A stretch of DNA of 64,000 nucleotides from Lepus europaeus (taxonomy: Eukaryota; Chordata; Mammalia; Lagomorpha; Leporidae), in contig NC_084834.1 of assembly GCF_033115175.1 (NCBI RefSeq), forward strand, positions 10,575,294 through 10,639,293, in the 5' to 3' direction. Shown piece by piece: positions 34,221-45,326 of the stretch (positions within the stretch are counted from its first letter, which is position 1; each line of letters begins with the position of its first letter). The notes beneath the pieces were generated by a model that ran no database searches, was not told the DNA's origin, and saw nothing but the letters and a program-made list of their open reading frames with translations. The translations under genes were made by a program, and so were the position numbers.

Positions 34221-34551
34221 GGCTCAATAGGCTAATCCTCTGCCTAGTGGCACCGGCACACCAGGTTCTAGTCCCGGTCGGGGCGCCGGATTCTGTCCCG
34301 GTTGCCCCTCTTCCAGGCCAGCTCTCTGCTGTGGCCCGGGAGGGCAGTGGAGGATGGCCCAAGTCCTTGGGCCCTACACCCGCATGGGAGACCAGGAGAA
34401 GCACCTGGCTCCTGGCTTCGGATCAGCACAGTGCACCAGCCGCAGCGTGCCAGCTGCAGCGGCCATTGGAGGGTGAACCAAGGGCAAAGGAAGACCTTTC
34501 TCTCTGTCTCTCTCACTGTCCACTCTGCCGTCAGGAAAAAAAAAAAAAGAA
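34208..34551 (+). mobile_element. C-SINE type A nested in L1 ORF2
   Basis: Head GCCGGTGCCATGGCTCAATAGG with A box TGGCTCAATAGG, B box GGTTCTAGTCC, tail CACTGTCCACTCTGCC and poly-A. Flanking target duplications GTTCTTTCT at 34199-34207 and 34552-34560. It splits the L1 ORF2 and so is younger than that L1. Confidence 0.96.
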
Positions 34552-35230
34552 GTTCTTTCTTAGCCATGGCATTGTCTGTGTATACAAAGGCTGTTGATCT
34601 TTGTGCATTGATTTTATATCCTGCTACTTTGCCCAATTCTTCTATGAGTTCCAAAAGTCTCTTAGTAGAGTTCTTTGGATCCCCTAAATAAAGAATCATA
34701 TCATTTGCAAAGAGGGATAGTTTGACTTCTTCCTTCCCAATTTGTATCCCTTTAATTTCTATTTTCTTGCCTAATGGCTCTGAAACTTTCAGAACTTTAT
34801 TGAATAGCAGTGGTGAGAGTGGGCATCCCTGTCTGGTACCAGATCCCTGTAGAAATGCTTCCAACTTTTCCCCATTCAATAGGATGCTGGCCGTGGATTT
34901 TTCATAAATTGCTTTGATTGTATTGAGGAATATTCCTTCTATATCCAATTTGCTTAGAGTTTTCATCATGGAAATGTGTTGTATTTTATCAAATGCTTTC
35001 TCTGCATCTATTGAGATAATCATATGGTTTTTCTTCTGCAAGTTGTTAATGTGGTGTATCACATTGATTGATTTGTAAACATTGAACCATCCCTGCATAC
35101 CAAGGATAAATCCCTCTTGGTCTGGGTGGATGATCTTTCTGATGTGTTTTTGCTTTTTATTGGCCAGAATTTTATTGAGGATTTTTGCATCTATGTTCAT
35201 CAGGGATATTGGTCTGTAATTCTCTTTCAA
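34268..35230 (-). pseudogene. L1 reverse transcriptase fragment fused to SINE
   Basis: The longest open frame in the window, 320 codons. Residues 1-226 are the palm of L1 ORF2 reverse transcriptase: IDAEKAFDK at 74-82 (first catalytic Asp), [10 protein letters not shown] at 131-140, and the active-site box FANDMILY at 174-181. Active L1s carry Phe-Ala-Asp-Asp there, so the first Asp of the pair is now Asn (codon at 34703-34705). From residue about 227 the frame runs into the antisense of the nested C-SINE and ends there. The apparent start is not an ATG and lies inside ORF2. It is a fossil and not a gene. Confidence 0.93.
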
Positions 35231-36324
35231 TGTTGCATCTTTTTCCAGCTTAGGAATTAAGGTGATGCTGGCTTCCTAGAAAGAATTTGGGAGGATTCCC
35301 TCTCTTTCAATTGTTCTGAATAGTTTGAGAAGAATTGGAGATAGTTCTTTAAATGTCTAGTAGAATTCAGCAGTGAATCCACCCGGTCCTGGGCTTTTCT
35401 TTGTTTGGAGGGCCTTTGTTACTGATTCAATTTCTGACTCAGTTATGGTTCTGTTTAGGTTTTATATGTCTTCATGGTTCAATTTAGGTAGGTTGTATGT
35501 GTTCAGGTATCCATTTTTGATAGATTTCCCTGCTTACTGGCATACAATTCTTTGTAGTAATTTCTGATGACTCTTTTTATTTCTGTGGTATCTGTTGGTA
35601 CCTTCCCTTTTTCATCTCTGATTTTATTGATTTTAGTCTTTTCTCTCCTTTTTTTAGTTAGTTGGGCCAGTGGTGTGGCAATTTTGTTTATTTTAAACCA
35701 AGTCTTCATTTTGCTGATCTTTTGTGGATTAAATTCTGTTGATTTCTTCTCTAATTTTAATTATTTCTCTTCTCCTATTAGTTTTGGGTGCATCTGGTTT
35801 GCTGCAGTTTTTCTAGATCCTTGAGATGCATTGCTAGCTCATTTGATTGATGCCTTTCCAATTTCTTGATGTAGGCACCTATTACTATAAACTTTCCTCT
35901 TAACAATGCTTTTGCTGTATCCCATAAGTTTTGATATGTTGTTTTGTTATCTTCATTTGTTTCCAGAAAGTTTTGATTTCTCTTTTGATTTCTTCCATGA
36001 CCCAGTGTTCATTCAGGAGCTTGTTGTTCATTCTCCATGTGCTTGCATGTGCTCTAGGGATTCTTGAGTTGCTAATTTCCAGCATCATTCCATTGTGATC
36101 TGAGATAATGTATTGCATGACTTCAATTCTCTTGAATTTGCTGATACTTGCTTTATGGCCTAGTATGTGGTCAATCCTAGAGTAAGTTCCATGTACTGCT
36201 GAGAAGAATGTGTATTCTTCAAGTGTAGGATGAAAAGTTCTGTAGATATCTGTTAGATCCATTTGGTCTATACTGTCAATTAAATCTGCTGTTTCCTTGT
36301 TGATCTTCTGTCTGGTTGATTTGT

Positions 36325-36813
36325 CTATTGCTGAAAGTGGAGTGTTGAAGTCCCCAATACTATTGTATTGGAGTCTAAGTCTCCCTTTAAGTTCCTTAAC
36401 ACATCTTTTAAATAACCAAGTTCCCTGTAATTAGGTGCATATAAGTTTATAATAGTTGCATCTTCCTGTTGAATTGTTCCCTTAATCATTATATAGTGCC
36501 CCTCTTTGTCTCTTTTAACAGTTTTTGTGTTAAAGTTTATTTTGTCTGATATTAAGATGTCTACGCCTGCTCTTTTTTGGTTTCTGTTGGCATGGAATAT
36601 CTTTTTCCAACTTTTCACTTTCAGTCTGCGTGCATCTTTGTTGGAAAGATGTGTTTCTTCTAAGCAGAAAATAGATGGGTTTTGTTCCTTAATCCATTCA
36701 GCCAGTCTGTGTCTTTTAACTGGAGGGTTGAGGCCATTTACATTCAATGTGACTATTGATAAGTATGACATTGCCCTTCCATTTTTCCAAGGATATATGC
36801 TTTGAACTTCCAA
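36325..36813 (-). pseudogene. L1 endonuclease fragment, frameshifted
   Basis: N-terminal part of L1 ORF2, an APE-type endonuclease that nicks target DNA. Visible motifs are TLNVNGLNPPVKRHRLAEWI, CLEETHL (catalytic Glu region), KKIFHANRNQKRAGVDILIS and GHYIMIKGTIQQEDATIINL. The frame departs from the family exactly at the GDFNTPLS motif because one G is missing near 36351-36354, so the catalytic Asp/Asn pair is lost from this frame. Downstream endonuclease sequence continues in another frame (35900-36262). Confidence 0.92.
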
Positions 36814-37258
36814 ATATGTGCTTTAACTTCCTGTGATCTTTTACTGGGAGGTTTTCTTCCTTTACCTTCTTTCGTATTGATGACCGTGTTTCTGTGTTTC
36901 TATGTGTGACACATCTTTAAGCATCTTTTGCAGGGCTAGACGAGTGGTGACAAACTCAATTTCTGTTTGCTATGAAAGGTCTTTATTTCACCTTCATTCA
37001 CAAATGAAAGCTTTACAGGATATAACATTCTGGGGTGGCAGTTTTTTTATCTTAGTACTTGGGCTATATCTTGCCATTCTCTCCTAGCTTCTGGGGTTTC
37101 TGATGAGAAGTCTGCTGTGAGTCTAACTGTAGGTCCTCAGAGTAATCTGGCATTTCTCTCTTGCACATTTTAGAATCTTTTCTTTATGTTTCACTGTGGT
37201 GCGTTTGATTACAATGTGTCATGGCGAGGATCTCTTCTGGTCCAATACCCTCATACAA

Positions 37259-37807
37259 TAATCATGCTGAAAGGAGAACAACAAACTATTCCCTTCTCCC
37301 CCCCAAAAAAGCATACTTTTCCAAAGACAAAACAGAACAAAAAAGTAAATACCGAGATCTTGTTAATAGGTTTTTTTCCGGTGTGGATTAACATACCTGA
37401 ACTAGTTCCTGTGCATCTCTGCAGAATTAATCAAACAAGACTCTAAATTGGGATTTTTGGAGGCCAGTATCCTCCCTCTTAGAGAAATGATTTACAAATG
37501 CAGTAAAGGTGGAACTAGAATCAACCATGAGGTTTGGGGTTGGAACAGAAAGTATCAGAGTGAACCTGTTTTTAATAGACACAAGGATAGGTAATAAGTA
37601 GTTAAATAAATTTCCTAACTCCTAAGAAACCCCAGAAGCAATGATAACCTATTAGACACAAGTATGGATCTTGACTCCTAAATACTTTTTTCCTCAAAAA
37701 GAACCAAGGATCTTTGAATAAATAACTGACTACAAATGTAAGCCAAGTTAGTGAAAGATGAGTCTGAATCACTCTGTGAGTTAAGAAGCTATTAAAAATG
37801 ATGGAGA
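37259..37807. other. Unassigned DNA
   Basis: About 550 bases between the L1 and the next SINE. No repeat recognised; ORF 37186-37446 starts within L1 and is chance read-through. Confidence 0.5.
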
Positions 37808-38061
37808 GGGGCTAGCACTGTGGCATAGCGGGTAAAGCCACCTCCTGCATTGCTAGCATCCCATATGGGTGCCAGTTCGAGTCCCAGATGCTCCATTTCT
37901 GATCCAGCTCTCTGCTGTGGCCTGGGAAAGCAGTGGAAAATGGCCCAAGTCCTTGGGCCCATGCACACACGGGAGACCTGGAAGAAGCTCCTGGCTCCTG
38001 GCTTCAGAACAGCGCAGCTCCAGCCACTGCAGCCACTTGGGAGTGAACCAGCAGATGGAAG

Positions 38062-38101
<40 letters not shown>

Positions 38102-38133
38102 CTCTTTCAAGTAAATAAATAAATCTTTAAAAT
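37808..38133 (+). mobile_element. C-SINE type B with target duplication
   Basis: GGGGCTAGCACTGTGGCATAGCGGG head, GTTCGAGTCCC B box (a perfect match to GGTTCGANTCC apart from its first base), (CT)n and TTTCAAGTAAATAAATAAATC tail. Flanks AAAATGATGGAGA and AAAATGGTGGAGA form a near-identical target duplication. Confidence 0.95.
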
Positions 38134-38284
38134 AAAATGGTGGAGAACTGCTTACAGAATACAGGAGTCAACTCACAGACTCCTAGGTCAAATCTGAGGA
38201 ACTGGGTTGTCAAAATAAATAAAATTTGAGTTAAAAAAGGAATGCATCAATTCTGATATAAATAAATTACCATTGTTTTAAAAT

Positions 38285-38546
38285 GAGAGATGCATTGGCA
38301 TTTGCCTGATAATTAAGACCTTGTTAAAGATGCCCACCACCTGCATCACAGTGTCTGGGTTCAACACCTGACAATAATTCCTAATTCTTGGTAATGCAAA
38401 ACCTGAGAGGCAGCAATAATGACTCAAGCATTTGGGTTCCTGTCACCCATATGGGAGGCCTAGATTAAATTCCCAACTCTCAGTGTCAGGCCTGGCTTGC
38501 CCCAGGGCCATTGTGCATGTATGCAGAGTGAGCTAGTAGAAGGGAG

Positions 38547-38581
<35 letters not shown>

Positions 38582-38605
38582 CATGTGTGTGTTTTACACA
38601 ATTTA
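38285..38605 (+). mobile_element. C-SINE type C with (CT)n(GT)n
   Basis: Diverged body (TGCATTGGCATTTGCCTG, TGGGTTCAACACCTGAC, CCCATATGGGAGGCCTAG) and a (CT)n(GT)n microsatellite at 38547-38592 in place of the normal tail. Confidence 0.75.
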
Positions 38606-40173
38606 AAATGAGACAGAAGAGACTTCTATTACCATGTAGAAGGCCAACTGATCAAAGTAGTGTGAATGATGTAGTTAAGAAATGATAGTTTGGTCTCGAT
38701 GGTAATCGTGTCAGCAAAGAATCATCAATGGCAGATAGAGCCAGGGGATAACTGATAGGAATTGTGTGCTTACAGTTTTATACTAATATCCACATGAGCA
38801 GCTTATTGACTATGAAATCACACCCTACACAGTTAGGAAACAAAGACCTAACTGAAAAGCTTAGCACTAACCTTACAGAACAAGAAATTTTGTTTAAATT
38901 GCCCCCCATGAAGGCTAAAACCCTTCAGGACCATGGGATGGCAAACAGCAGGTGAATTTATGATGTTTCGAGCCAAAAAACATCCACCTCCAAAAACCAT
39001 CATTTTTGGAACATACAGTGTAAGAAAAGGCATGGAGCTGCCCTGCATCTCAGAAAGACAACGCCCTTTCTTGGCTGACCAGTCACACCGCTTCCTGGAT
39101 GATCCATTAACTCCAGCATCTGATTCCCACCCCTCCTTCCCTTCTTATAAATGTCACTTGCAAAAGGTGCTGTTGGAGTCAGATGGCAGCATTGTTCCTG
39201 GCTCCCCACTGGCTGTTTCATGATTAATTGGCTGCCCACAAAAGATCATGGCCTTCCTGTGTGGCTTTCAGATGCACACAGGCAGCTGAATGCACATTCA
39301 TCTGATAAAAGTTACAAAAGCAAAAATAGTCACTTGACCATGAAGAAACTGGCAAAAAACCACCATGTGGCCAAGTTTAACATCACGGTAATAAGACAAA
39401 CTGAAAACACAAGCCCTGGTACGGTGTGGTGTGAAGAAAACTTCTCTCATATTCCTGACAAAAGCATTTAACTTTGGTGTAATTAGGACAAACCCTGAGA
39501 CAGACATATATTTTAAATATTTGTGAAGCAACTTGCCTGTGTCTTCAAAATGTCAAGGTCGTTAAACAAGGAAAATCCTTAGAGCTTTCTCAAGTTAAAG
39601 TAGAATAGAAACATTACCACTGAAAACTATGCAGGATCTCTAATAGATCCTCACTGGAGAACAAAAGTAGCCATAAATGGCAATAGTGAGACAACTGGCC
39701 AAATGTTAACACCGGTTGCGGTTACAAGCAGCATTGCATAAGATTCAATTTCCTGATGTAGATCATCATGCTATGATACACAAAGAAATTTTTTTGCCCT
39801 TAATAATTGAGAAAGAAGCATTTAGGGATAAAAGCAAATACTTAGATGACTGTAATTCACTCTCAATCTATGTATTCTCAAATGACATGCGCACATGTGT
39901 GTGTGTGTGTGTACAAAAATAAAAAGAGAGAGGACTAAGGGGATAAGCAAGGATGTGGAAATACTAAAATATAAGGAGGAAAGTTATCAAATGATGAATA
40001 TGAGCCAAGGTTATTGGGGATTCTTTCTTATTTATTATTTATATGATGTTTCCATAATTTTAAAATTATATTAACATACAACTTCCTCCCATGGAAAAAA
40101 ATATGTCACTGACAACTTGGAGTTTTGAATTACCCTAAGATAAACACATTGAAACCTTGATAGAAAAAATTCA
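38606..40173. other. Unassigned DNA, possible LTR at about 38860-39235
   Basis: About 1.5 kb. Within it 38860-39235 is less AT-rich, open on both strands (38933-39223 plus, 39000-39239 minus) and includes a TATA-like CTTATAAATG at about 39144. This could be an old LTR, but I recall no matching family, and neither frame resembles a known protein. A (GT)n run lies at 39895-39911. Confidence 0.35.
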
Positions 40174-40512
40174 GGGGGCCAGCGCTGTGGCACAGCAGGT
40201 TAATGCCCTGGCCTGCAGTGCCGGCATTCCATATGGGCACTAGTTCAAGATCTGGCCACTCCATTTCTGATCCAGCTCTCTGTTGTGGCCTGGGAAAGCA
40301 GTAGAAGATGTCCCAAGTGCTTGGGCCTCTGCACCTGCATGGGAGACCTGGAAGAAGCTCCTGGCTCCTGGCTTCAGATTGGCGCAGCTCCGGCCGTTGC
40401 AGCCATTTGGGGAGTGAACCAGCGGATGGAAGACCTCTCTCTCTCTCTCTGCCTCTCCTCTCTCTGTGTAACTCTGACTTTCAAATGAATAAATAAGTCT
40501 TTAAAATAAAGT
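40174..40512 (+). mobile_element. C-SINE type B
   Basis: GGGGCCAGCGCTGTGGCACAGC head, CTTTCAAATGAATAAATAAGTC tail and A-rich end. Flanks AGAAAAAATTCA (left) and AGAAAAAATCA (right) are a probable target duplication. Confidence 0.94.
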
Positions 40513-41012
40513 AAAAAAAAAGAAAAAATCACTATTTATATCTTTATCACAGGAAAATAACTTTCTTCCTCACATGTAAGTTAGCTTACCTTCTTAAACT
40601 TGTATGTTCTCAAAAATCCTGTTTTATTATTCATTACCATAATCATATAGGACCAGGTGATCAAGTCTAAAACTAAGAAATAAAAAATTAACAAATTAAG
40701 AAACTCTAGAAAATGCAAATGCACACCTGGAGACTGAAAAACGCACTCCTGAGTGAAGAGTGGGTAACAGTAGAAATTAAGGGAGAAATCAAAAAATTCC
40801 TAGAAATGAATGAAGAAGAAAATATGCCATATCACAACTTATCGGATACAGCAAAAGCAGTTTTAAGAGGGAAGTTTATAGCACTAACTGCCTGCATCAA
40901 GAAATGGAAAGGCATCAAATAGATCTCAAGGATCTAGAAAAACAAGAACAAGCCAAAATCAAAATTAGTAGGAAGAAATAATTAAAATTATAGAAGAAAT
41001 AAAACAAAATTG

Positions 41013-41374
41013 GCCAGCACCGCAGCTCAATAGGCTAATCCTCCACCTGCAGCACCAGCACACCAGGTTCTAGTTCCGGTCAGGGCGCTAGATTCTGTCC
41101 TGGTTGCCCCTCTTCCAGGCCAGCTCTCTGCTATGGCCCAGGAGTGCAGTGGAGGATGGCCCAAGTCATTGAGCCCTGTACCCACATGGGAGACCAGGAG
41201 AAGCACCTGGCTCCTGGCATCAGATCAGCGCGGTGCACCAGCCGCAGTGGCCATTGGAGGGTGAACCAATGGAAAAGGAAGACCTTTCTCTCTGTCTCTC
41301 TCTCTCACTGTCCACTCTGCCTGTCAAAATAAATAAACAAATAAATAAATAAATAAATAAATTAAAAAAAAGAG
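41013..41374 (+). mobile_element. C-SINE type A nested in L1
   Basis: Head GCCAGCACCGCAGCTCAATAGG, B box GGTTCTAGTTCC, tail CACTGTCCACTCTGCCTGTC then (AAAT)n. Target duplications ATAAAACAAAATTG at 40999-41012 and 41375-41388. Confidence 0.96.
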
Positions 41375-42159
41375 ATAAAACAAAATTGAAACCCAAGAAA
41401 ACAAAAAACTCAGTGAAATGAGAGATTTTTTTTTGAAAAAATTAACAGTTGATAAACTTTTTGTTCAACTAACCAAAAAACAAAGGGAGAAGACCCATAT
41501 TAATAAAAATCAGAGATGAGAAATGTGATGTTACAACAGGTACTACAAAAATAAAAAGAATCATCAGAAATTATAACAAATAGCTGTGTACCAACAAATG
41601 GGAAAATCTAGAAGAAATGGACAGATTTCTGGACACGAACAATCTACAAAATTGAGTCCGGAAGACATAAAATACCTACACTGACCGAAAAGGAAGATGG
41701 AGATTGAATCAGCAATAAAGACCCTCCCAACAAAGAAAAACCCAGGACCAGACAGCTTCACTGCTGACTTCTACTAGACATTTAAAGAAGAACTAGCTCC
41801 AATTATTCTCAAACAATTCAAAGCAGTTGAAGTGGATGGAATCCTCCCAAACTCCTTCTATGAGGCCAGCACCACCTCAATTTCTAAATCAGAAAAAGAT
41901 ACAACAAGGAAAGAGAACTACAGACCAATATTTCTGATGAACAAAGGTGCAAAACTCCTCAGCAAAATGCTAGCTAATTGAATATAACAAAACATCAGAA
42001 AGATCATTCATCAGGACCACGTGGGATTTATTCCTGGTATGCAGGGATGGTTCAACATTTGCAAATCAATAAATGTGATATTTCACATTAACAAGCTGAA
42101 GAACAAAAGTTGTATGATTATTTCAATAGATGCAGAGAAAGTATTTGATAAAATATGAC

Positions 42160-42700
42160 ATCCTTTCATGATGAAAACCTTAAACAATTGGATTCAGAAG
42201 AAAAATTTCTCAACACAATCAAGGCAATTTATAACAAACCCACAGCAGTATCATGTTGAACAGGAAAAGCACCTTATTGAATGGGGAAAAACTGGAAGCA
42301 ATACCACTGAGATTCAGAAACATACAAGGATACCATTCTCACTGTTGCTATTCAGTATAGTCCTGGAAGTTTTAGCCAGAGCCATTAGGTAAGAAAAAGA
42401 AATCAAAGTGATTCAAATTGGGAAAGAAGAAGTCAGACTATCCTTATTTTCAGATGACATGATTCTATATAGAGAGGATCCAAAAGACTCCACCAAGAGA
42501 CTATTGGAACTCATAGAAGTGTTTGGTAAAGTAGCAGGACAAAAAAATCAATATACAAAAATCAATAGCCTTTGTATACACAGACAATGCCATGGCTGTG
42601 AAAGAACTTCTACGATCAATCCCATTCACCATAGCTACAAAAACAATCAAATACCTTGGAATAAATTTAACCAAGGATGTCAGAGATCTCTATGATGAAA
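42160..42700 (+). pseudogene. L1 ORF2 reverse transcriptase remnant
   Basis: Broken RT palm. The frame at 42408-42695 begins [20 protein letters not shown]: the active-site box (Asp-Asp codons at 42453-42458) keeps both aspartates, unlike the copies at 14.3 and 34.7 kb. The preceding part, including the RQGC-type motif, is frameshifted, and a stop lies just upstream of the frame. Inactive. Confidence 0.88.
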
Positions 42701-43712
42701 ATTACAAAACCCTAAAGAAGGAAATGGAAGAGAACATTTTAAAAATGGAAAACTCTTCCAGTTCATAGAAAGGAAGAATCAATCTCATCAAAATGCCCAT
42801 TCTTCCAAAAGCAATTTACAGATTCAATACAATACCAATCAAAATACCAAAGACATTCTTCTCAGATCTAGAAAAAATGATGTTGAAATTCATATGGAAA
42901 CACAGGAGACCCTGAATAGCTAAAGCAATCCTATACAACAAAAACAAAGCCAGAGGCATCACAATACCAGATTTCAAGACATATTACAAGGCAGTTATAA
43001 TCCAAATAGCCTGGTACTGGTACAAAAACAGATGGATAGACTGATAGAACAGAATAGAAATGCCTGAAATCAATCCAAGCATCTACTTCCAGCTTATATC
43101 TGCACAAGGAGTTAAAGCCAATCCCTGGAGCATGGACAATATCCTCAAAAATGGTGCTGGGAAAACTGGATTTCCACATGCAGAAGTATGAAGCAGGACC
43201 CCTCCCTTACACCTTACACAAAAATCCACTCAAAATGGATGAAAGATCTAAATCTACAATTTGACACCATCAAATTACTAGAGAACATTGGAACCCTGCA
43301 AGACATTGGCACAGGCAAAGAGTTCTTGGAAAAGACACTAGAGGCACAGGCAATCAAAGCCAAAATTAACAAATGAGATTACACCAAATTGAGAAGTTTC
43401 TATACAGCAAAAGCAACACTCAGTAAAGTGAAGAGGCAACTGACATAATGGGAGAAAATATTTGCAAATAATTTGCAATTGATAAAGGATTAACAACCAG
43501 AATATATGAAGAGATCAAGAAAACTCCACAGCAAAAAGAAAAAAATAAACAACTCAGTGAAGAAATGGGCAAAGGACTTAAACAGACATTTTTTAAAAGA
43601 GGAAATCCAAACAGCCAATAGATACATGAAAAAATGTTCAGGATTCTAGTCACCAGGGAAATCCAAATCAAAACTACAATGAGATTTCACCTCACTCCAG
43701 TTAGAATGGCTT

Positions 43713-44040
43713 TTTTTTTTTTTTTTTTTTTTTGACAGGCAGAGTGTTTAGTGAGAGAGAGAGACAGTGAGAAAGGTCTTCCTTTTTGCCGTTGGTTCAT
43801 CCTCCAATGGCCAGTGCATCGTGCTGATCCGAAGCCAGGAGCCAGGTGCCTCTCCTGGTCTCTCATGGGGTGCAGGGCCCAAGGACTTGGGCCATCCTCC
43901 ACTGCCTTCCCAGGCCATAGCAGAGAGCTGGCCTGGAAGAGGGGCAACCGGGATAGAATCCGGCACCCCAACCGGGACTAGAACCCAGTGTGCCGGCACT
44001 GCAAGGTGGAGGATTAGTCTGTTGAGCCATGGCACCAGCC
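43713..44040 (-). mobile_element. C-SINE type A nested in L1
   Basis: Poly-T of about 22 bases, reversed tail GACAGGCAGAGTG, reversed body and head ending GAGCCATGGCACCAGCC. Target duplication TAGAATGGCTT at 43702-43712 and 44041-44051. Confidence 0.96.
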
Positions 44041-44409
44041 TAGAATGGCTTTCATACACACATAATCAGACAACAAATGCTGGCGAGGATGTGGGAAAAA
44101 AGGTACCCTAATCCACTGTTGTTGGGAATGTAAACTGGTAAAACCACTGTGGAAGTCAGTTTGTAGATACCTCAGATCTGAATATAGACCTACCATATGA
44201 CCCAGCCATCCCACTCCTGGGAATCTACCCAGGGGAAATGAAATTAGAAAATAAAAGAGTTATCTGTACCCCCATGTTTATTGCAGCTCAATTCACAATA
44301 GCTAAGACATGTTATCAACCTAAATGCCCATCAACTGAAGACTGGACAAAGAAATTATGGGATATGTACTCTAAGGAATACTACACAGTGGTTAAAAAAA
44401 TGAAATCCG

Positions 44410-44943
44410 AGCTATCAATTGTGAGCTGAAATTGATCACTTGAACTAGTGCGATGGCATTGGTACATGCCATCTTGATGGGATTGTGTTGGAATCCCCTG
44501 GCACATTTCTAACTCCACCATTTGCGGCCAGTCCGATTGAGCATGTTCCAAATTGTTCATCTCCTCCCTCTCTTTTTCCACTCTTAGATTTAACAGGGAT
44601 CACTTTTCAGTTAAAATTTAAACACCTAAGAATAATTTTGTGTTAATTACTGAGTTCAACCAATAGTACTAGAACAACAACAACAACAACAACAAATACT
44701 AAAAAGGATAAAGTATTACATTGTACATCTAAAGTCAGGACAGGAGTTGAAATCTTTACCTAATATATACTAAACTGATCTTCTGTATACAAAGAGAATT
44801 GAAAATGAATCTTTACAGGAATGGAAGGGGAAAGTGAGCGGGAGAGGGGAGGGTTGCGGGCGGGAGGAAAGTTATGGGAGGGGGGAAGCCATTGTAACCC
44901 ATAAGCTGTACTTTGGAAATTTATATTCATTAAATAAAAGTTA
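44410..44943 (+). mobile_element. Small 5'-inverted L1 nested in L1
   Basis: Flanked by AAAAAAATGAAATCCG at 44394-44409 and 44944-44959. The right part (about 44750-44943) is a plus-strand L1 3' end: GAAAATGAATC, a G-rich tract, and CATTAAATAAAAGTT. The left part (44410 to about 44750) matches 32250-32570 in the same plus orientation, yet at 32250 it lies in a minus-strand L1. It is therefore the upstream 3'UTR segment in inverted orientation, as made by twin priming. Confidence 0.88.
44675..44696 (+). repeat. (CAA)n microsatellite
   Basis: Seven tandem CAA units within the inverted part of the nested L1; the matching copy near 32513 has no such expansion. Confidence 0.95.
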
Positions 44944-45326
44944 AAAAAAATGAAATCCGGTCATTTGCAATAAAGTAGATGAATCTGGAAAACATCATAC
45001 TTAGTGAAATAAGCCAGTCCCAAAGGGACAAATACCATATGTTCTCCCTGATCTGTGATAACTAATATAGCACCTAAAAGGAAATCTGTAGAAGTGAAAT
45101 TGACACTTTGATAAGCAATGATTTGAACAGCCCTTGTCCTGTCAATGAACAGGTTTTTTTTTTTTTTTTCTTAATGGAGAGTTGGACTCAGAATGGAAGA
45201 GGGAGGAGGTGGGTGGGAGTGGTGGTGGGAGGGGGGGTATGTTGGGAAGAATCACTACATTCCTAAAGTTGTACTTATTAAATTTGTACTCATTAAATAA
45301 AAGGTTTCTTTGGGGAAAAAAAAATC

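Larger units (their letters stand above)
31548..37258 (-). mobile_element. Long L1, best preserved in window
   Basis: About 5.4 kb of L1 plus a 345-base nested SINE. Left to right it reads backwards: A-tail and 3'UTR (31548 to about 32640), ORF2 C-terminal region (to about 34200), nested SINE (34208-34551), reverse transcriptase (to about 35300), RT-endonuclease linker, endonuclease (36325-36813), then the inter-ORF/ORF1 end, stopping near 37258. It is therefore 5'-truncated and lacks most of ORF1 and the promoter. ORF2 is split by stops, frameshifts and the SINE. Codon-level similarity to active L1 is still clear, so it is younger than the L1s at 10-16 and 53-57 kb. No convincing target duplication was found. 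Confidence 0.93.
40690..45326 (+). mobile_element. 5'-truncated L1 with three nested insertions
   Basis: Starts in the endonuclease-RT linker (CACCTGGAGACTGAAAAACG) and runs through RT, C-terminal ORF2 and a 3'UTR ending CATTAAATAAAAGG at about 45310. ORF2 is multiply broken. It is interrupted by SINEs at 41013-41374 and 43713-44040 and by a small L1 at 44410-44943. Removing those three restores continuous L1 order. Another L1 fragment abuts at 45327. Confidence 0.92.

Noticed and set aside
34181..34691. Overlapping 138- and 129-codon plus-strand frames
   Set aside because: They are the sense translation of the type A SINE nested in L1; similar peptides recur at other type A SINEs in the window.
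35567..35824. Hydrophobic plus-strand ORF resembling a membrane protein
   Set aside because: It is the antisense of L1 ORF2; Lys/Asn-rich codons give Phe/Leu/Ile when read backwards. The same applies to 36506-36805, 11724-12062 and 14894-15262.
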